This document shows positions 1-8,413 of a stretch of DNA of 42,191 bases, in pieces. The DNA lies in assembly GCA_030429955.1 (NCBI GenBank), contig JAUIGO010000022.1:1-42191 (forward strand). Reading direction: 5' to 3'. Under the pieces are notes generated by a model. That model did not search any database and was not told where the DNA came from. It worked only from the letters and a program-made list of their open reading frames with translations. Made by a program: the position numbers and the translations under genes. Source of the stretch: Bacteroidia bacterium. GTDB taxonomy: Bacteria; Bacteroidota; Bacteroidia; Flavobacteriales; Flavobacteriaceae. Position 1 is the first letter of the stretch. Each line of letters opens with the position of its first letter.

Positions 1-1286
1 GAAAAGGCATTTCCGTCCTTACTACCATATTTAATTCCTAAAGCTGCCAACATATCACCTTCGGCAGTAATACCAATTCCGGTTCTACGACCTTCGTTGG
101 CTTTGGTTTTAATATTCAACCATAGGTTTCTTTCGGTCGCTTTAACTTCATCCAATTCTGGATCAGCATCTATTTTAGCGATAATAGCATCGATTTTCTC
201 CAATTCCAAATCGATAATATCATCCATGATGCGTTGCGCCACATGAATGTGTTTTTTGAATAATTCGAAATTAAATTCAGCTTTATCAGTAAAAGGATTT
301 TCAACATAAGAAAACAAGTTTATCGCCAACAATCGGCATGAGTCATAAGGACACAAAGGAATTTCACCACAAGGGTTTGTGGAAACCGTTTTGTAACCTA
401 AATCTGCATAGCAATCAGGAACTGATTCGTTGATAATTGTATCCCAAAATAAAATACCTGGTTCTGCCGATTTCCATGCGTTGTGAACAATTTTTTTCCA
501 AAGTTTATTGGCTTCAATGGTTTTTGAAAATTTAGGGTTGGTACTGAAAATTGGATATTTCTGTGTATATGTAGAGCTGGTTTTTACAGCTTTCATAAAT
601 TCATCATCAATTCTAACCGAAACATTGGCTCCAGTAACCTTACCTTGTTCCAGTTTGGCATCGATAAAATCTTCGGAATCTGGATGGTTGATAGACACTG
701 ATAACATAAGCGCTCCACGACGACCATCTTGTGCAACCTCTCTTGTTGAATTAGAATAACGCTCCATAAAAGGCACGATACCTGTTGAAGTTAACGCCGA
801 GTTTTTTACAGGAGAGCCTTTAGGACGAATGTGAGACAAATCGTGACCAACACCTCCACGACGTTTCATAAGTTGTACTTGTTCTTGATCAATTTTCATA
901 ATGCCACCATAGGAATCAGAATTGCCTTCGTTTCCTATAACAAAACAGTTGGAAAGCGATGCAATTTGGTAAGGATTACCAATTCCAGCCATAGGACTTC
1001 CTTGTGGTACGATGTATTTAAAATCTTTGATTAAATCAAAAATAGTGTCTTCAGATAAGGGATTTGGGTAACGCGACTCGATTCTTGCAATTTCTTTTGC
1101 AATTCGTCTATGCATATCGTTTGGAGTCAGTTCATACAAATTGCCTTCAGAATCTTTTAGGGCGTATTTATTAATCCAAACGCGAGCAGCTAAATCGTCG
1201 CCATTAAAATAGTTTACAGAAGCTTCAAAAGCGTCTTCTTGAGAGTAAGTTTTAGGTTTTACAATAGGTTGGGTTTGTATTTGCAT
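1..1286 (-). CDS. nrdJ: Adenosylcobalamin-dependent (class II) ribonucleotide reductase, 3' end cut by window edge
   Basis: Reduces ribonucleotides to deoxyribonucleotides using a B12-derived radical. I translated 428 residues from the ATG at 1286-1284; the C-terminal part lies outside the window. Visible motifs are LSNCFV (redox Cys114), RRGGVGHDLSHIRP (142-155), the active-site stretch NPCGEIPLC (304-312, Cys306) and RRTGIGITAEGDMLAALG (400-417), all typical of the NrdJ branch rather than class I NrdA. The catalytic Cys and the NPCGEI loop are intact. The gene stands alone on the minus strand. The 179-bp upstream gap is AT-rich and shows neither a perfect TAnnTTTG box nor an obvious cobalamin riboswitch. 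It could be called class I from the Cys motifs alone, but the surrounding sequence favours class II. Confidence 0.9.
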   Translation of the reverse strand, partial: MQIQTQPIVKPKTYSQEDAFEASVNYFNGDDLAARVWINKYALKDSEGNLYELTPNDMHRRIAKEIARIESRYPNPLSEDTIFDLIKDFKYIVPQGSPMAGIGNPYQIASLSNCFVIGNEGNSDSYGGIMKIDQEQVQLMKRRGGVGHDLSHIRPKGSPVKNSALTSTGIVPFMERYSNSTREVAQDGRRGALMLSVSINHPDSEDFIDAKLEQGKVTGANVSVRIDDEFMKAVKTSSTYTQKYPIFSTNPKFSKTIEANKLWKKIVHNAWKSAEPGILFWDTIINESVPDCYADLGYKTVSTNPCGEIPLCPYDSCRLLAINLFSYVENPFTDKAEFNFELFKKHIHVAQRIMDDIIDLELEKIDAIIAKIDADPELDEVKATERNLWLNIKTKANEGRRTGIGITAEGDMLAALGIKYGSKDGNAF

Positions 1287-1465
1287 GTTGTTGGATTAAT
1301 TTAAGAATTTCACACTTATTTTAGAAGTTGTAAATAACGTAAAAATTTTAAACTTGAAACATGACAAAAGTCATAAAGTTTACAAAAATTAATCTTAAAT
1401 AATTGAATATGAGCAAACTAAAATTTATCAACAAAAAAAAGTTAACAAATAATTGAAATATTTTT

Positions 1466-2452
1466 TTAAAAGTCAATTGAAACTCCAAGACCTAAAAGTT
1501 GTTTCCATTGCACCTTAGCACCTGAAACTTCATCTTCTTCAGTTTCCATATTTTCGTTAATGATTTTAATATCATTATCATACTTTAAATGGGAGCCTAA
1601 AGACGCTTTTACAAAGTCATTAACTATAAATTTTAAATTTACTTGCCAATCGACATCGAAATTTCCAAAATCATTTAAATAATCCGTATAAAGACTTAGT
1701 TCGTTTCTAACAGAAATGTTCTCCATAACTTCAGATTCATATCCACTGGTTAGCAAAATGCCAAATTCTCTTCTATATTTTCTGCCTTCCGACAATAAGT
1801 TTCCTTCATCGTCATATTCAGCAGGAGTTACACCAAACGATCCAGCATTAGCCAAATTTTGATCTAAAACAAAGGTCGATTTAAGCGTTAATGGCGACAT
1901 ATAAGCTGAAAACTCTTCAATGTGCTCACCATAAACCGTTCCCACACCCAAAAACAAATAAGCTGGAGCCATAAATCTTGAAATAGGTTCACTATCACTA
2001 TTAGCATAATTATAACCATTGGCAAATTGTGTTTTAAAGCTGAAGTTTGCTGAATAATACCAATTAGATATCGTATCCTTTCTAAACCCAAACCTAGAGT
2101 TGAGCTCTAATATATCATCTGTTTTCCTGAGGCTTTGCTCTTGCTGTTTGTTAAGTCCGATTCTAGCGGCAACTCTATTCTCCCAAACCATGTGTCCTTT
2201 TTTATAGCTTCTTCCAGATTCCAATCCGAAAAGACCTGAAATAGAATTAGATCCACCAGCGTTCCAGTTTACAAATGCCACTTCACTTATATCCAAACTT
2301 GCTCTATTGAACTCTTTCCATCCAGGGCGTAAACTATCAACGAGAACTTTAGTGCTGTCATTTGATTTAAAGTGACCATTATTTGCGAAAGAAAATGAAG
2401 AAATTACCAGCATGAGTATAATACTATGCTTTTTTGAAAATCTAGAAAACAT
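1466..2452 (-). CDS. DUF3078 outer-membrane beta-barrel protein
   Basis: 328 residues with a signal peptide (about 1-23, basic start, hydrophobic core, cleavage after SFA). The mature part starts with LRPGWKEFNRASLDISEVAF and continues as alternating aromatic/polar beta-strands (SNWYYSANFSFKTQF, WQVNLKFIVNDFVKASLG) ending in the aromatic-terminal strand GLGVSIDF, expected of an outer-membrane barrel. This pattern matches the Bacteroidota DUF3078 family; its molecular function is not known. It begins only 20 bp after the stop of the upstream AIR-synthase gene, so the two are probably co-transcribed. No recognisable terminator follows it. Confidence 0.85.
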   Translation of the reverse strand: MFSRFSKKHSIILMLVISSFSFANNGHFKSNDSTKVLVDSLRPGWKEFNRASLDISEVAFVNWNAGGSNSISGLFGLESGRSYKKGHMVWENRVAARIGLNKQQEQSLRKTDDILELNSRFGFRKDTISNWYYSANFSFKTQFANGYNYANSDSEPISRFMAPAYLFLGVGTVYGEHIEEFSAYMSPLTLKSTFVLDQNLANAGSFGVTPAEYDDEGNLLSEGRKYRREFGILLTSGYESEVMENISVRNELSLYTDYLNDFGNFDVDWQVNLKFIVNDFVKASLGSHLKYDNDIKIINENMETEEDEVSGAKVQWKQLLGLGVSIDF

Positions 2453-2472
2453 GTAATTTAATTTTAAGCGGT

Positions 2473-3651
2473 TTAATAGTTAAAAACGCCAAATTGGCTT
2501 TTTATTGTAAGTTTTTTTGAATTACTTGCTTCAACGCGACCAATTATCTGAGCATCAACGCTAAACGATTTAGTAATAGAAATGATGTCTTCAGCAATTT
2601 CTGGAGACACATACAATTCCATGCGATGTCCGCAATTGAACACTTGGTACATTTCTTTCCAATCGGTTTTTGATTGCTCTTGAATTAATTTGAACAAAGG
2701 TGGAATTGGAAACATATTATCTTTTACAATGTGGAGCTCGTCAATAAAATGAAGGATTTTTGTTTGAGCTCCTCCACTGCAATGCACCATACCATGAACT
2801 GTTTCACTATCAAATTTTGAAAGTATCTTTTTGATGATTGGAGCGTAAGTTCTGGTTGGGGACAATACTAATTTACCAGCATCAATAGGGGAATTTTCAA
2901 CCTTATCAGTTAATTTCATTTGCCCAGAATACACCAACTCTTTTGGTACAGATGCATCAAAACTTTCAGGATACGTTGAAGCTAAATAGTTATGAAAAAC
3001 ATCATGACGAGCAGAGGTTAAACCATTACTTCCCATACCTCCATTATACTCTTTTTCATAAGAGGCTTGTCCAAAACTTTCCAATCCTACTATGACATCA
3101 CCTGCTTTTATATTAGCATTGTCAATAACGTCTTTGCGTTCCATTCTAGCAGTGACTGTAGAATCTACAATAATAGTTCTTACCAAATCACCAACATCAG
3201 CCGTTTCTCCTCCTGTGGAATGAATGGTCACTCCAAAAGATTTTAAATCTTGTATAAGCTCTTCTGTTCCGTTTATGATGGCAGAAATGACTTCACCTGG
3301 AATGAGATTTTTATTTCTACCAATAGTAGAAGACAACATAATATTATCTGTAGCTCCAACACACAAAAGATCATCAATATTCATAATCAAAGCATCTTGA
3401 GCGATACCTTTCCAGACCGAAATATCTCCAGTTTCTTTCCAATACATATATGCAAGGGACGACTTTGTACCTGCACCATCAGCATGCATGATCAAGCAAT
3501 AATTGTCATCATTTGTTAGATAGTCAGGAACGATTTTACAAAAAGCTTTTGGAAAGAGCCCTTTATCAATATTCTTAATAGCATTATGCACATCTTCTTT
3601 TGAGGCTGAAACGCCACGTTGCGCATATCTTTTACTTACTTCGTTACTCAT
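2473..3651 (-). CDS. purM: AIR synthase-type enzyme (phosphoribosylformylglycinamidine cyclo-ligase, flavobacterial type)
   Basis: 392 residues. By family, PurM closes FGAM to aminoimidazole ribonucleotide with ATP in purine synthesis. Seen here: an N-terminal ATP-site segment HADGAGTKSSLAYMY (about 56-70), the dimer/active-site helix MNIDDLLCVGATDN (about 90-103), STGGETADVGDLVRT (about 145-159), and a C-terminal GMVHCSGGAQTKILHF stretch. These are AIR-synthase superfamily hallmarks. It is longer than the usual roughly 345-residue PurM, as is typical for Bacteroidetes versions. ATG at 3651 is preceded by a good -7 box (3674-3681). The downstream DUF3078 gene follows within 20 bp. A related AIR-synthase-fold enzyme remains an alternative, so the symbol is by family. 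Confidence 0.8.
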   Translation of the reverse strand: MSNEVSKRYAQRGVSASKEDVHNAIKNIDKGLFPKAFCKIVPDYLTNDDNYCLIMHADGAGTKSSLAYMYWKETGDISVWKGIAQDALIMNIDDLLCVGATDNIMLSSTIGRNKNLIPGEVISAIINGTEELIQDLKSFGVTIHSTGGETADVGDLVRTIIVDSTVTARMERKDVIDNANIKAGDVIVGLESFGQASYEKEYNGGMGSNGLTSARHDVFHNYLASTYPESFDASVPKELVYSGQMKLTDKVENSPIDAGKLVLSPTRTYAPIIKKILSKFDSETVHGMVHCSGGAQTKILHFIDELHIVKDNMFPIPPLFKLIQEQSKTDWKEMYQVFNCGHRMELYVSPEIAEDIISITKSFSVDAQIIGRVEASNSKKLTIKSQFGVFNY

Positions 3652-3673
3652 TGTGTTGCTTTATATTGGTATG

Positions 3674-3681
3674 CAAAAGTA
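3674..3681 (-). promoter_or_regulatory. Candidate -7 box for the AIR-synthase gene
   Basis: Reads TACTTTTG on the minus strand, a full match to the Bacteroidota TAnnTTTG element, 22 bp upstream of the ATG. No clear TTG -33 partner at the usual 17-23 bp spacing. Confidence 0.5.
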
Positions 3682-3698
3682 AGGATTGTAATTAATTA

Positions 3699-4370
3699 TT
3701 AATAGTCATCTGCTAGTTGATTTGAATTAATAACAGTTGGTATTTTATCAGCTAGTCTATTAGGTAAATAATTACCAAAATAAATGTTTAATCCAAGTGC
3801 AATTCGCCAATAAGCATCATCAGAATCGCCAAAAACCAATCCATCAACCTCATCAGTGAACATATAATTATAGTCTCCAAAAAGTTTTAAACCAATACGT
3901 TCGGTCATTAAATACTCGATACCAACACCTCCTTGAATTTTTGTTTCTGTAGTTTCAAAGTAATTGGCCGCATGATAACCTCCTCCGGCAAAAATAAATG
4001 GTGTAAATGTACGATGTGGCGATATATACCATTCCAGATTGATATCGAAAGACATAAAGCCTTCGTTAAAAACATCTTCAAAAGCCAAATTGAATTTATG
4101 GTAACCGAAATTGATTGCAACAGCAGAACCTAAGAATCGTTTATAGCCTATATGACTATAAATTTCAAACATTGGATTGGCTAAATCTCCATTCATTACA
4201 GAAGTTCCAATACCTAAGGACAAGGCATTTTTTCCTCTTAACTCATTTCCAAATCTTGATATCTTATAAGACTTGCTCGATAAGCTATCTTGCTTTTGTG
4301 CAAAAACACAACTGCCAGAAATCAAAAAAATACTAACTAAAAAAACACGTTGAAATAACGTTGCACTCAT
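3699..4370 (-). CDS. Outer-membrane beta-barrel protein (small, OmpA/OprF-like barrel)
   Basis: 223 residues with a signal peptide (about 1-24, SGSCVFA then QKQD). The mature protein has repeated amphipathic strands (GKNALSLGIGTSVMNG, FTPFIFAGGGYHAANYF, IQGGVGIEYLMTERIGLKLF, AYWRIALGLNIYFG), the signature of an 8-strand outer-membrane barrel. Unlike many barrels it carries about 25 polar residues after the last strand. Similar modules occur in flavobacterial CsgG-associated proteins, but nothing here proves that link. It lies 47 bp upstream of the AIR-synthase gene on the same strand. A degenerate -7 box (TATATTCG, 4428-4435) lies upstream; the Na+/Ca2+ antiporter gene has the same 12-bp context. 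Confidence 0.7.
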   Translation of the reverse strand: MSATLFQRVFLVSIFLISGSCVFAQKQDSLSSKSYKISRFGNELRGKNALSLGIGTSVMNGDLANPMFEIYSHIGYKRFLGSAVAINFGYHKFNLAFEDVFNEGFMSFDINLEWYISPHRTFTPFIFAGGGYHAANYFETTETKIQGGVGIEYLMTERIGLKLFGDYNYMFTDEVDGLVFGDSDDAYWRIALGLNIYFGNYLPNRLADKIPTVINSNQLADDY

Positions 4371-4505
4371 AATCTCATGCTATTAATCAAGCAGGCAACT
4401 TGTATTCACATAAGATTTAAGGGTTTGCGAATATAATAAATGAAAGGAATGAGCAAAAGGATTTAGTAAAAAATATGTCTATTTACTAGAAATCAAATAG
4501 TTCTA

Positions 4506-4553
4506 ATTAAAAAACCTTAAGCATGTTTCAAATTAGAACAATACTTAAGGTTT
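4506..4553 (-). terminator. Rho-independent terminator of the 46-residue gene
   Basis: AAACCTTAAG (4544-4553 complement) pairs perfectly with CTTAAGGTTT (4512-4521) over a 22-nt loop, followed on the minus strand by six T. It lies 38 bp after the stop of the small gene at 4591-4731. Confidence 0.6.
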
Positions 4554-4590
4554 ATCAAAATTTTATTGCTGATTAATTTAGATCTTATTT

Positions 4591-4731
4591 TTAAGATGCC
4601 AAATTAACGTCATTTACAACCACAATAGGATTATCTTTAGATACCTCTTTTTTATTATCACTAGAATCTCCAAGAGAGAATAAAAGGGTTGCAAACATGA
4701 GTGCAGCAACACTTAGTAGTAACTTTTTCAT
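4591..4731 (-). CDS. Small exported or membrane-anchored peptide, 46 residues, unknown function
   Basis: ATG at 4731 opens a 46-residue frame: basic start MKKLLL, a hydrophobic segment to about residue 20 (SVAALMFATLLFSLG), then a short acidic/polar tail (DSSDNKKEVSKDNPIVVVND) and the end VNLAS. The hydrophobic part can be a signal peptide or a single membrane anchor; no lipobox Cys is present. The case for a real gene is the combination of a perfect -7 box (4759-4766) 28 bp upstream and a matched terminator (4506-4553) downstream, in a 600-bp gap that otherwise has no gene. Similar short MKKLLLS-type peptides are common in flavobacteria; function not recognised. Confidence 0.6.
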   Translation of the reverse strand: MKKLLLSVAALMFATLLFSLGDSSDNKKEVSKDNPIVVVNDVNLAS

Positions 4732-4758
4732 TTTTTAAAATATAGATTAATAGCAATA

Positions 4759-4766
4759 CAAATTTA
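4759..4766 (-). promoter_or_regulatory. Candidate -7 box for the 46-residue peptide gene
   Basis: TAAATTTG on the minus strand, a full match to TAnnTTTG, giving a leader of about 24 nt to the ATG at 4731. Confidence 0.45.
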
Positions 4767-4913
4767 AGAAAAATAAGGACACGAAATATCATGTTGAATT
4801 GCTACAGGCACTGTTTAGGTTATAATTTCGATAAGTTGTGAAAATAATTAGTTGAAATACTGAAAATTTTATGAAAAAGCATCGACGAATAGCACGCGAA
4901 AAGTAAGAATAAA

Positions 4914-4939
4914 TTTACAAATTGACCAAAATTTGTAAA
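4914..4939. repeat. Perfect 10-bp inverted repeat beside the glnN terminator
   Basis: TTTACAAATT (4914-4923) and AATTTGTAAA (4930-4939) with a 6-nt loop. It directly abuts the glutamine synthetase terminator, giving tandem hairpins at the 3' end of that transcript. It could also act as an operator for the opposite direction, but no plus-strand gene follows. Confidence 0.45.
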
Positions 4940-4964
4940 AAAAGCCTCATAATTGAGGCTTTTT
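4937..4964 (-). terminator. Rho-independent terminator of glutamine synthetase III gene
   Basis: AAAAAGCCTC / GAGGCTTTTT stem (GAGGC core, 6-nt loop) followed by a T run on the minus strand, 16 bp after the stop codon of the gene. Confidence 0.8.
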
Positions 4965-4979
4965 AAAGCGTTGTTAATA

Positions 4980-7166
4980 CTATTTTGTAAACAGCAATTC
5001 CCTATACTTTGTCAATGGCCAAAGTTCATCATCAATTAATAGCTCTAACTTATCACAGCTATAACGAATGACATCAAATAAAGGCTTCACTTTGTGGCAA
5101 TATGTTTCTGCTCTTTTTTCAGAATCTTCAATAGTATTAGCCTTTTTACGTTCATTGGTCATTTTGGTAACTCCTGAATTAATGGCTTCTATATGTCCAG
5201 AAATTTCTTGGATAAGCACCATCTGCTCTTTTGCATATTTTTTAAAATCCTTACCATATATATCTTTAAGACCTCTCACATTTTCAATTAGTCTATTTTG
5301 ATATCTAACTGCAGTTGGCACCACATGATTTCTAGCAATATCTCCTAAAACCCTTCCTTCTATTTGTATTCTTAAGGCATATTCCTCTACTTCAATTTCG
5401 TAACGTGCTTCAATTTCTACCTTGTTCATCACACCCAGTTCCTCAAACAAACTAATATTTTTCTTAGTCATTCTTGCTTTTAATGCTTCTGGAGTAGTTT
5501 TGTTGTTGCTCAAACCTCGTTTTTTAGCTTCTATTTGCCATTCATCACTATAACCATTTCCTTCAAAAAGGATATTTTTAGATGTTTTGATGTATTCGCG
5601 TAACACATTAAAAATGGCATCATCTTTTTTCATGTCTTTCTTTTCGATTAAAGCATCAACCTCAGCTTTAAAATCAATTAATTGTTTAGCCATGATAGAA
5701 TTTAAAACAGTCATAGGATTTGCACAGTTTGCTGTTGAACCAACTGCCCTAAACTCAAATTTATTACCTGTAAATGCAAAAGGAGATGTTCTGTTTCTAT
5801 CTGTATTATCCAATAGGATTTCAGGGATTTTTCCTACGACGTTTAATTTTAAGTCTGTTTTTTCTTCAGGTGATAATTTTCCTTTAGTCACACTTTCAAG
5901 GTCATTAAGAACTTTTGTTAACTGATCTCCAATAAACACTGAAATGATTGCTGGAGGCGCTTCATTTGCTCCTAAACGATGGTCATTGCTTGCACTTGCT
6001 ATGGATGCCCTAAGCAATCCTTCATACTCGTGTACAGCCTTAATAGTATTAATGAAAAAGGTTAAAAACTGTAAATTGCTCATAGGTGTTTTTCCTGGGC
6101 CTAATAAATTTATTCCAGTATCTGTACTCAAGCTCCAGTTATTATGTTTTCCTGAACCATTTACACCAGCAAAAGGCTTTTCATGGAACAGCACTTTAAA
6201 ATTATGTCGTCCTGCAATTTTATCCATCACATCCATTAATAACGAATTATGGTCCACTGCCAAATTAGCTTCATCATATATTGGCGCTAGCTCAAATTGA
6301 TTTGGAGCTACCTCATTATGTCTTGTTTTTACAGGAATTCCCAACAACATACATTCTTTTTCAAGGTCGCGCATAAACGACATGGCACGATTTGGAATGG
6401 TACCGAAATAATGATCGTCCAGTTGTTGCCCTTTAGCTGGCGAATGCCCTAAAAGTGTTCTTCCTGTTAAGGTAATATCAGGTCGTGCTGCCACTAAAGC
6501 ACTGTCAACTAAAAAGTATTCTTGTTCCCAACCTAAAGAAGCATTCACTTTTTTTATATTTTTATCAAAATATTTTGCTACAGCTACAGCAGCATTATCA
6601 ACCGCTTGCAAAGCTCTTAACAAAGGTGTTTTATAATCAAGTGCTTCACCTGTATAAGCAACAAATACTGTAGGAATACACAATGTTGTTTCATATATAA
6701 ATGCTGGGGATGTTGGATCCCAAGCTGTATAACCACGAGCCTCAAAGGTATTTCTAATACCTCCATTTGGGAACGAAGATGCATCTGGCTCTTGCTGTAC
6801 TAATTGTCCGCCTCCAAATTTTTCAATCGCCAACCCATTTCCAATAGTTTCAAAAAAGGCATCATGCTTTTCAGCTGTTGCTCCTGTTAAAGGCTGAAAC
6901 CAATGCGTGTAATGTGTTACACCTTTTGAAATTGCCCATTCTTTCATTCCAGTTGAAATATGATCTGCAACTGATCTTTCAATTTTTGAACCTTTTTCAA
7001 CAGCATCCATTACACTATTGTATGCTTCTTTAGTTAAATACTGCCTCATTGTTGCTTCATTAAAAACGTTATTACCAAAAATTGCGGAACGACGTTCTTT
7101 TTCTTCTATTTTAAGAGGAGTACGAGTTAACGTTTCTTTGATTGCGTGAAATCTTAAGGTTGACAT
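4980..7166 (-). CDS. glnN: Glutamine synthetase type III
   Basis: 728 residues, the usual length of GSIII and far longer than GSI/GSII (about 350-470). Makes glutamine from glutamate, ammonia and ATP in the cytoplasm. The GSIII signature regions are all present: the N-terminal FGNNVFNEATMRQYL, the metal/glutamate site SLGWEQEYFLVD, NEVAPNQFELAPIY, the catalytic FAGVNGSGKHNNWSLSTDTG, ASNDHRLGANEAPPAI and NRTSPFAFTGNKFEFRAVGS. The C-terminal approximately 130 residues form the helical region typical of GSIII. ATG at 7166; a perfect -7 box lies 34 bp upstream and a strong terminator follows, so it is probably monocistronic. No GlnB/GlnK or AmtB gene is adjacent, so nitrogen control cannot be read from context. 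Confidence 0.95.
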   Translation of the reverse strand: MSTLRFHAIKETLTRTPLKIEEKERRSAIFGNNVFNEATMRQYLTKEAYNSVMDAVEKGSKIERSVADHISTGMKEWAISKGVTHYTHWFQPLTGATAEKHDAFFETIGNGLAIEKFGGGQLVQQEPDASSFPNGGIRNTFEARGYTAWDPTSPAFIYETTLCIPTVFVAYTGEALDYKTPLLRALQAVDNAAVAVAKYFDKNIKKVNASLGWEQEYFLVDSALVAARPDITLTGRTLLGHSPAKGQQLDDHYFGTIPNRAMSFMRDLEKECMLLGIPVKTRHNEVAPNQFELAPIYDEANLAVDHNSLLMDVMDKIAGRHNFKVLFHEKPFAGVNGSGKHNNWSLSTDTGINLLGPGKTPMSNLQFLTFFINTIKAVHEYEGLLRASIASASNDHRLGANEAPPAIISVFIGDQLTKVLNDLESVTKGKLSPEEKTDLKLNVVGKIPEILLDNTDRNRTSPFAFTGNKFEFRAVGSTANCANPMTVLNSIMAKQLIDFKAEVDALIEKKDMKKDDAIFNVLREYIKTSKNILFEGNGYSDEWQIEAKKRGLSNNKTTPEALKARMTKKNISLFEELGVMNKVEIEARYEIEVEEYALRIQIEGRVLGDIARNHVVPTAVRYQNRLIENVRGLKDIYGKDFKKYAKEQMVLIQEISGHIEAINSGVTKMTNERKKANTIEDSEKRAETYCHKVKPLFDVIRYSCDKLELLIDDELWPLTKYRELLFTK

Positions 7167-7199
7167 ACTATAAATTTTATTATTTTAAATTTTAAAGGG

Positions 7200-7207
7200 C
7201 AAATGTA
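7200..7207 (-). promoter_or_regulatory. Candidate -7 box of glnN
   Basis: TACATTTG on the minus strand, a full TAnnTTTG match; predicted leader about 30 nt. No TTG is seen at -33. Confidence 0.5.
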
Positions 7208-7301
7208 TGAAAAAAGTATGTGTTTTGTATTTTAACCCATGAAAAAATAGGGTTAATTATAAACAAATCGATAAAATACAGTTAATAACCTATAAATTTT
7301 A

Positions 7302-8240
7302 CTAGGTAAAGACTAAAAATATAAATATTCCGTAACCAAGAACAAGCATAAATCCATTTGACCTGGTTATTTCATGCTGTTTTGGAATTAAGACGAGCGG
7401 AATTAATACAGCTGCAAATGCAATCATCCAGAAAATATCCCTAGTAAGAATTTCCGGTTCTGTTACAGGAATGGTTTTAATCATTGACGTAAGCCCTAAA
7501 ACAGAACCAATATTAAAAATATTTGAGCCTATTAAATTTCCTAAAGAAATAGCTTTTTCCTGTTTCGCTGCCGCAATAACTGAAGCTGCCAATTCTGGAA
7601 CACTTGTACCAATTGCAATTACAGAAACAGATATAACTGCCTCACTAACACCTAAAATTTCCGCCATATCTATAGCTCCACTTACTAACCATTCTGAGCC
7701 AAAATAAAGTGACACACCACCAATAAGCAACCACATAATTATTTTAAAATAAGATACAATAGCAAGTGTTTCGTCAACTTCTTCTACATAAGTGTCTTTT
7801 TTTGCCTGACTTAATAAAATATAGACAAATGCGATTAAGGCAATAAATAAAAACAAGCCTTCCCAAAATACCAGTTGATTGTCATTATATAGAAAATAAT
7901 ATAACATAATAGAAAAAAGCATCATAACTGGCCAATTTAGCCTGTAAAATGCCTTAGAAACTGAAATACTTCCCACAATGGCAGTAATTCCAAGCACCAA
8001 ACCAATATTGGCAATATTTGACCCTACAACATTATTAATAGCAATTGCTGGCGAACCCGAAAGCGCAGCATTAAGACTTACCAGCAACTCAGGAACTGAT
8101 GTTGCAAATGACACAACTGTCATGCCAATAACAAACTTTGAAATGCTTAACTTAAATGACAGTCCTACCGATGCTCTAACTAAAAACTCTCCTCCTATCA
8201 CAAGAAGAATAAATCCGAGGACAACTAAAACAAAGCTCAT
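7302..8240 (-). CDS. Calcium/sodium antiporter (CaCA superfamily, YrbG type)
   Basis: 312 residues of about ten hydrophobic helices. The two inverted alpha-repeats that bind the ion are clear: helix GMTVVSFATSVPELLVSL with NNVVGSNIANIGLVLG in the N-terminal half, and SVIAIGTSVPELAASV with GNLIGSNIFNIGSVLG in the C-terminal half. The paired acidic residues (SVPEL in each repeat) are intact. By family it exchanges Na+ (or H+) for Ca2+ across the inner membrane. ATG at 8240 sits 15 bp from a near-consensus -7 box (TATATTCG, 8256-8263). It is transcribed divergently from the BlaI-type cassette and shares that 173-bp intergenic region. Confidence 0.9.
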   Translation of the reverse strand: MSFVLVVLGFILLVIGGEFLVRASVGLSFKLSISKFVIGMTVVSFATSVPELLVSLNAALSGSPAIAINNVVGSNIANIGLVLGITAIVGSISVSKAFYRLNWPVMMLFSIMLYYFLYNDNQLVFWEGLFLFIALIAFVYILLSQAKKDTYVEEVDETLAIVSYFKIIMWLLIGGVSLYFGSEWLVSGAIDMAEILGVSEAVISVSVIAIGTSVPELAASVIAAAKQEKAISLGNLIGSNIFNIGSVLGLTSMIKTIPVTEPEILTRDIFWMIAFAAVLIPLVLIPKQHEITRSNGFMLVLGYGIFIFLVFT

Positions 8241-8330
8241 TAAATCTATTTTTTGCGAATATAAAAAGAATTACCTCTAAAGTAATTAATTAGTGTTTTT
8301 TCTTAAAAAATCACAACAAAAACTAAAATA

Positions 8331-8395
8331 ATAGTTAAATAACTACGTTAATAGTTGTATAACTATAAAAATAGTTATATGTTTGAATCAACTAT
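8331..8395. promoter_or_regulatory. Tandem operator sites of the BlaI-type repressor, 20-bp period
   Basis: Two dyads, TAGTTaaatAACTA (8332-8345) and ATAGTTgtatAACTAT (8351-8366), are followed by a third ATAGTT half-site at 8371 and a distant AACTAT at 8390-8395. The three ATAGTT elements start at 8331, 8351 and 8371, an exact 20-bp period, about two helical turns, which would place bound dimers on one DNA face. The array overlaps the cassette promoter. BlaI/MecI proteins bind short dyads at their own promoters; assigning these sites to the gene at 9844 is inference. Confidence 0.65.
8355..8385 (+). promoter_or_regulatory. Promoter of the serine hydrolase-blaI-blaR cassette
   Basis: TTG (8355-8357) is separated by 20 bp from TATGTTTG (8378-8385), matching the Bacteroidota pattern TTG-N17-23-TAnnTTTG. 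The -33 element lies inside the second operator dyad and the -7 box overlaps the third half-site, so a repressor there would exclude RNA polymerase. Leader about 25 nt. Confidence 0.65.
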
Positions 8396-8413
8396 CAGAA
8401 ATTACACTTTATA

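Noticed and set aside
508..1034. Plus-strand open frames inside the left-edge gene
   Set aside because: They lie antisense to the ribonucleotide reductase frame, which shows clear family motifs; the plus frames show none.
1287..1465. Possible cobalamin riboswitch or promoter upstream of the B12-dependent reductase
   Set aside because: The 179-bp gap shows no recognisable B12-box; the best -7-like string (1364-1371) has a mismatch and poor partner spacing.
4871..4906. 11-residue basic frame MKKHRRIAREK
   Set aside because: Too short, with no promoter or downstream gene for which it could be a leader peptide.
7288..7307. Weak hairpin ACCTA/TAGGT at the end of the antiporter gene
   Set aside because: Only 5 bp, overlapping the stop codon and without a T run; not convincing as a terminator.
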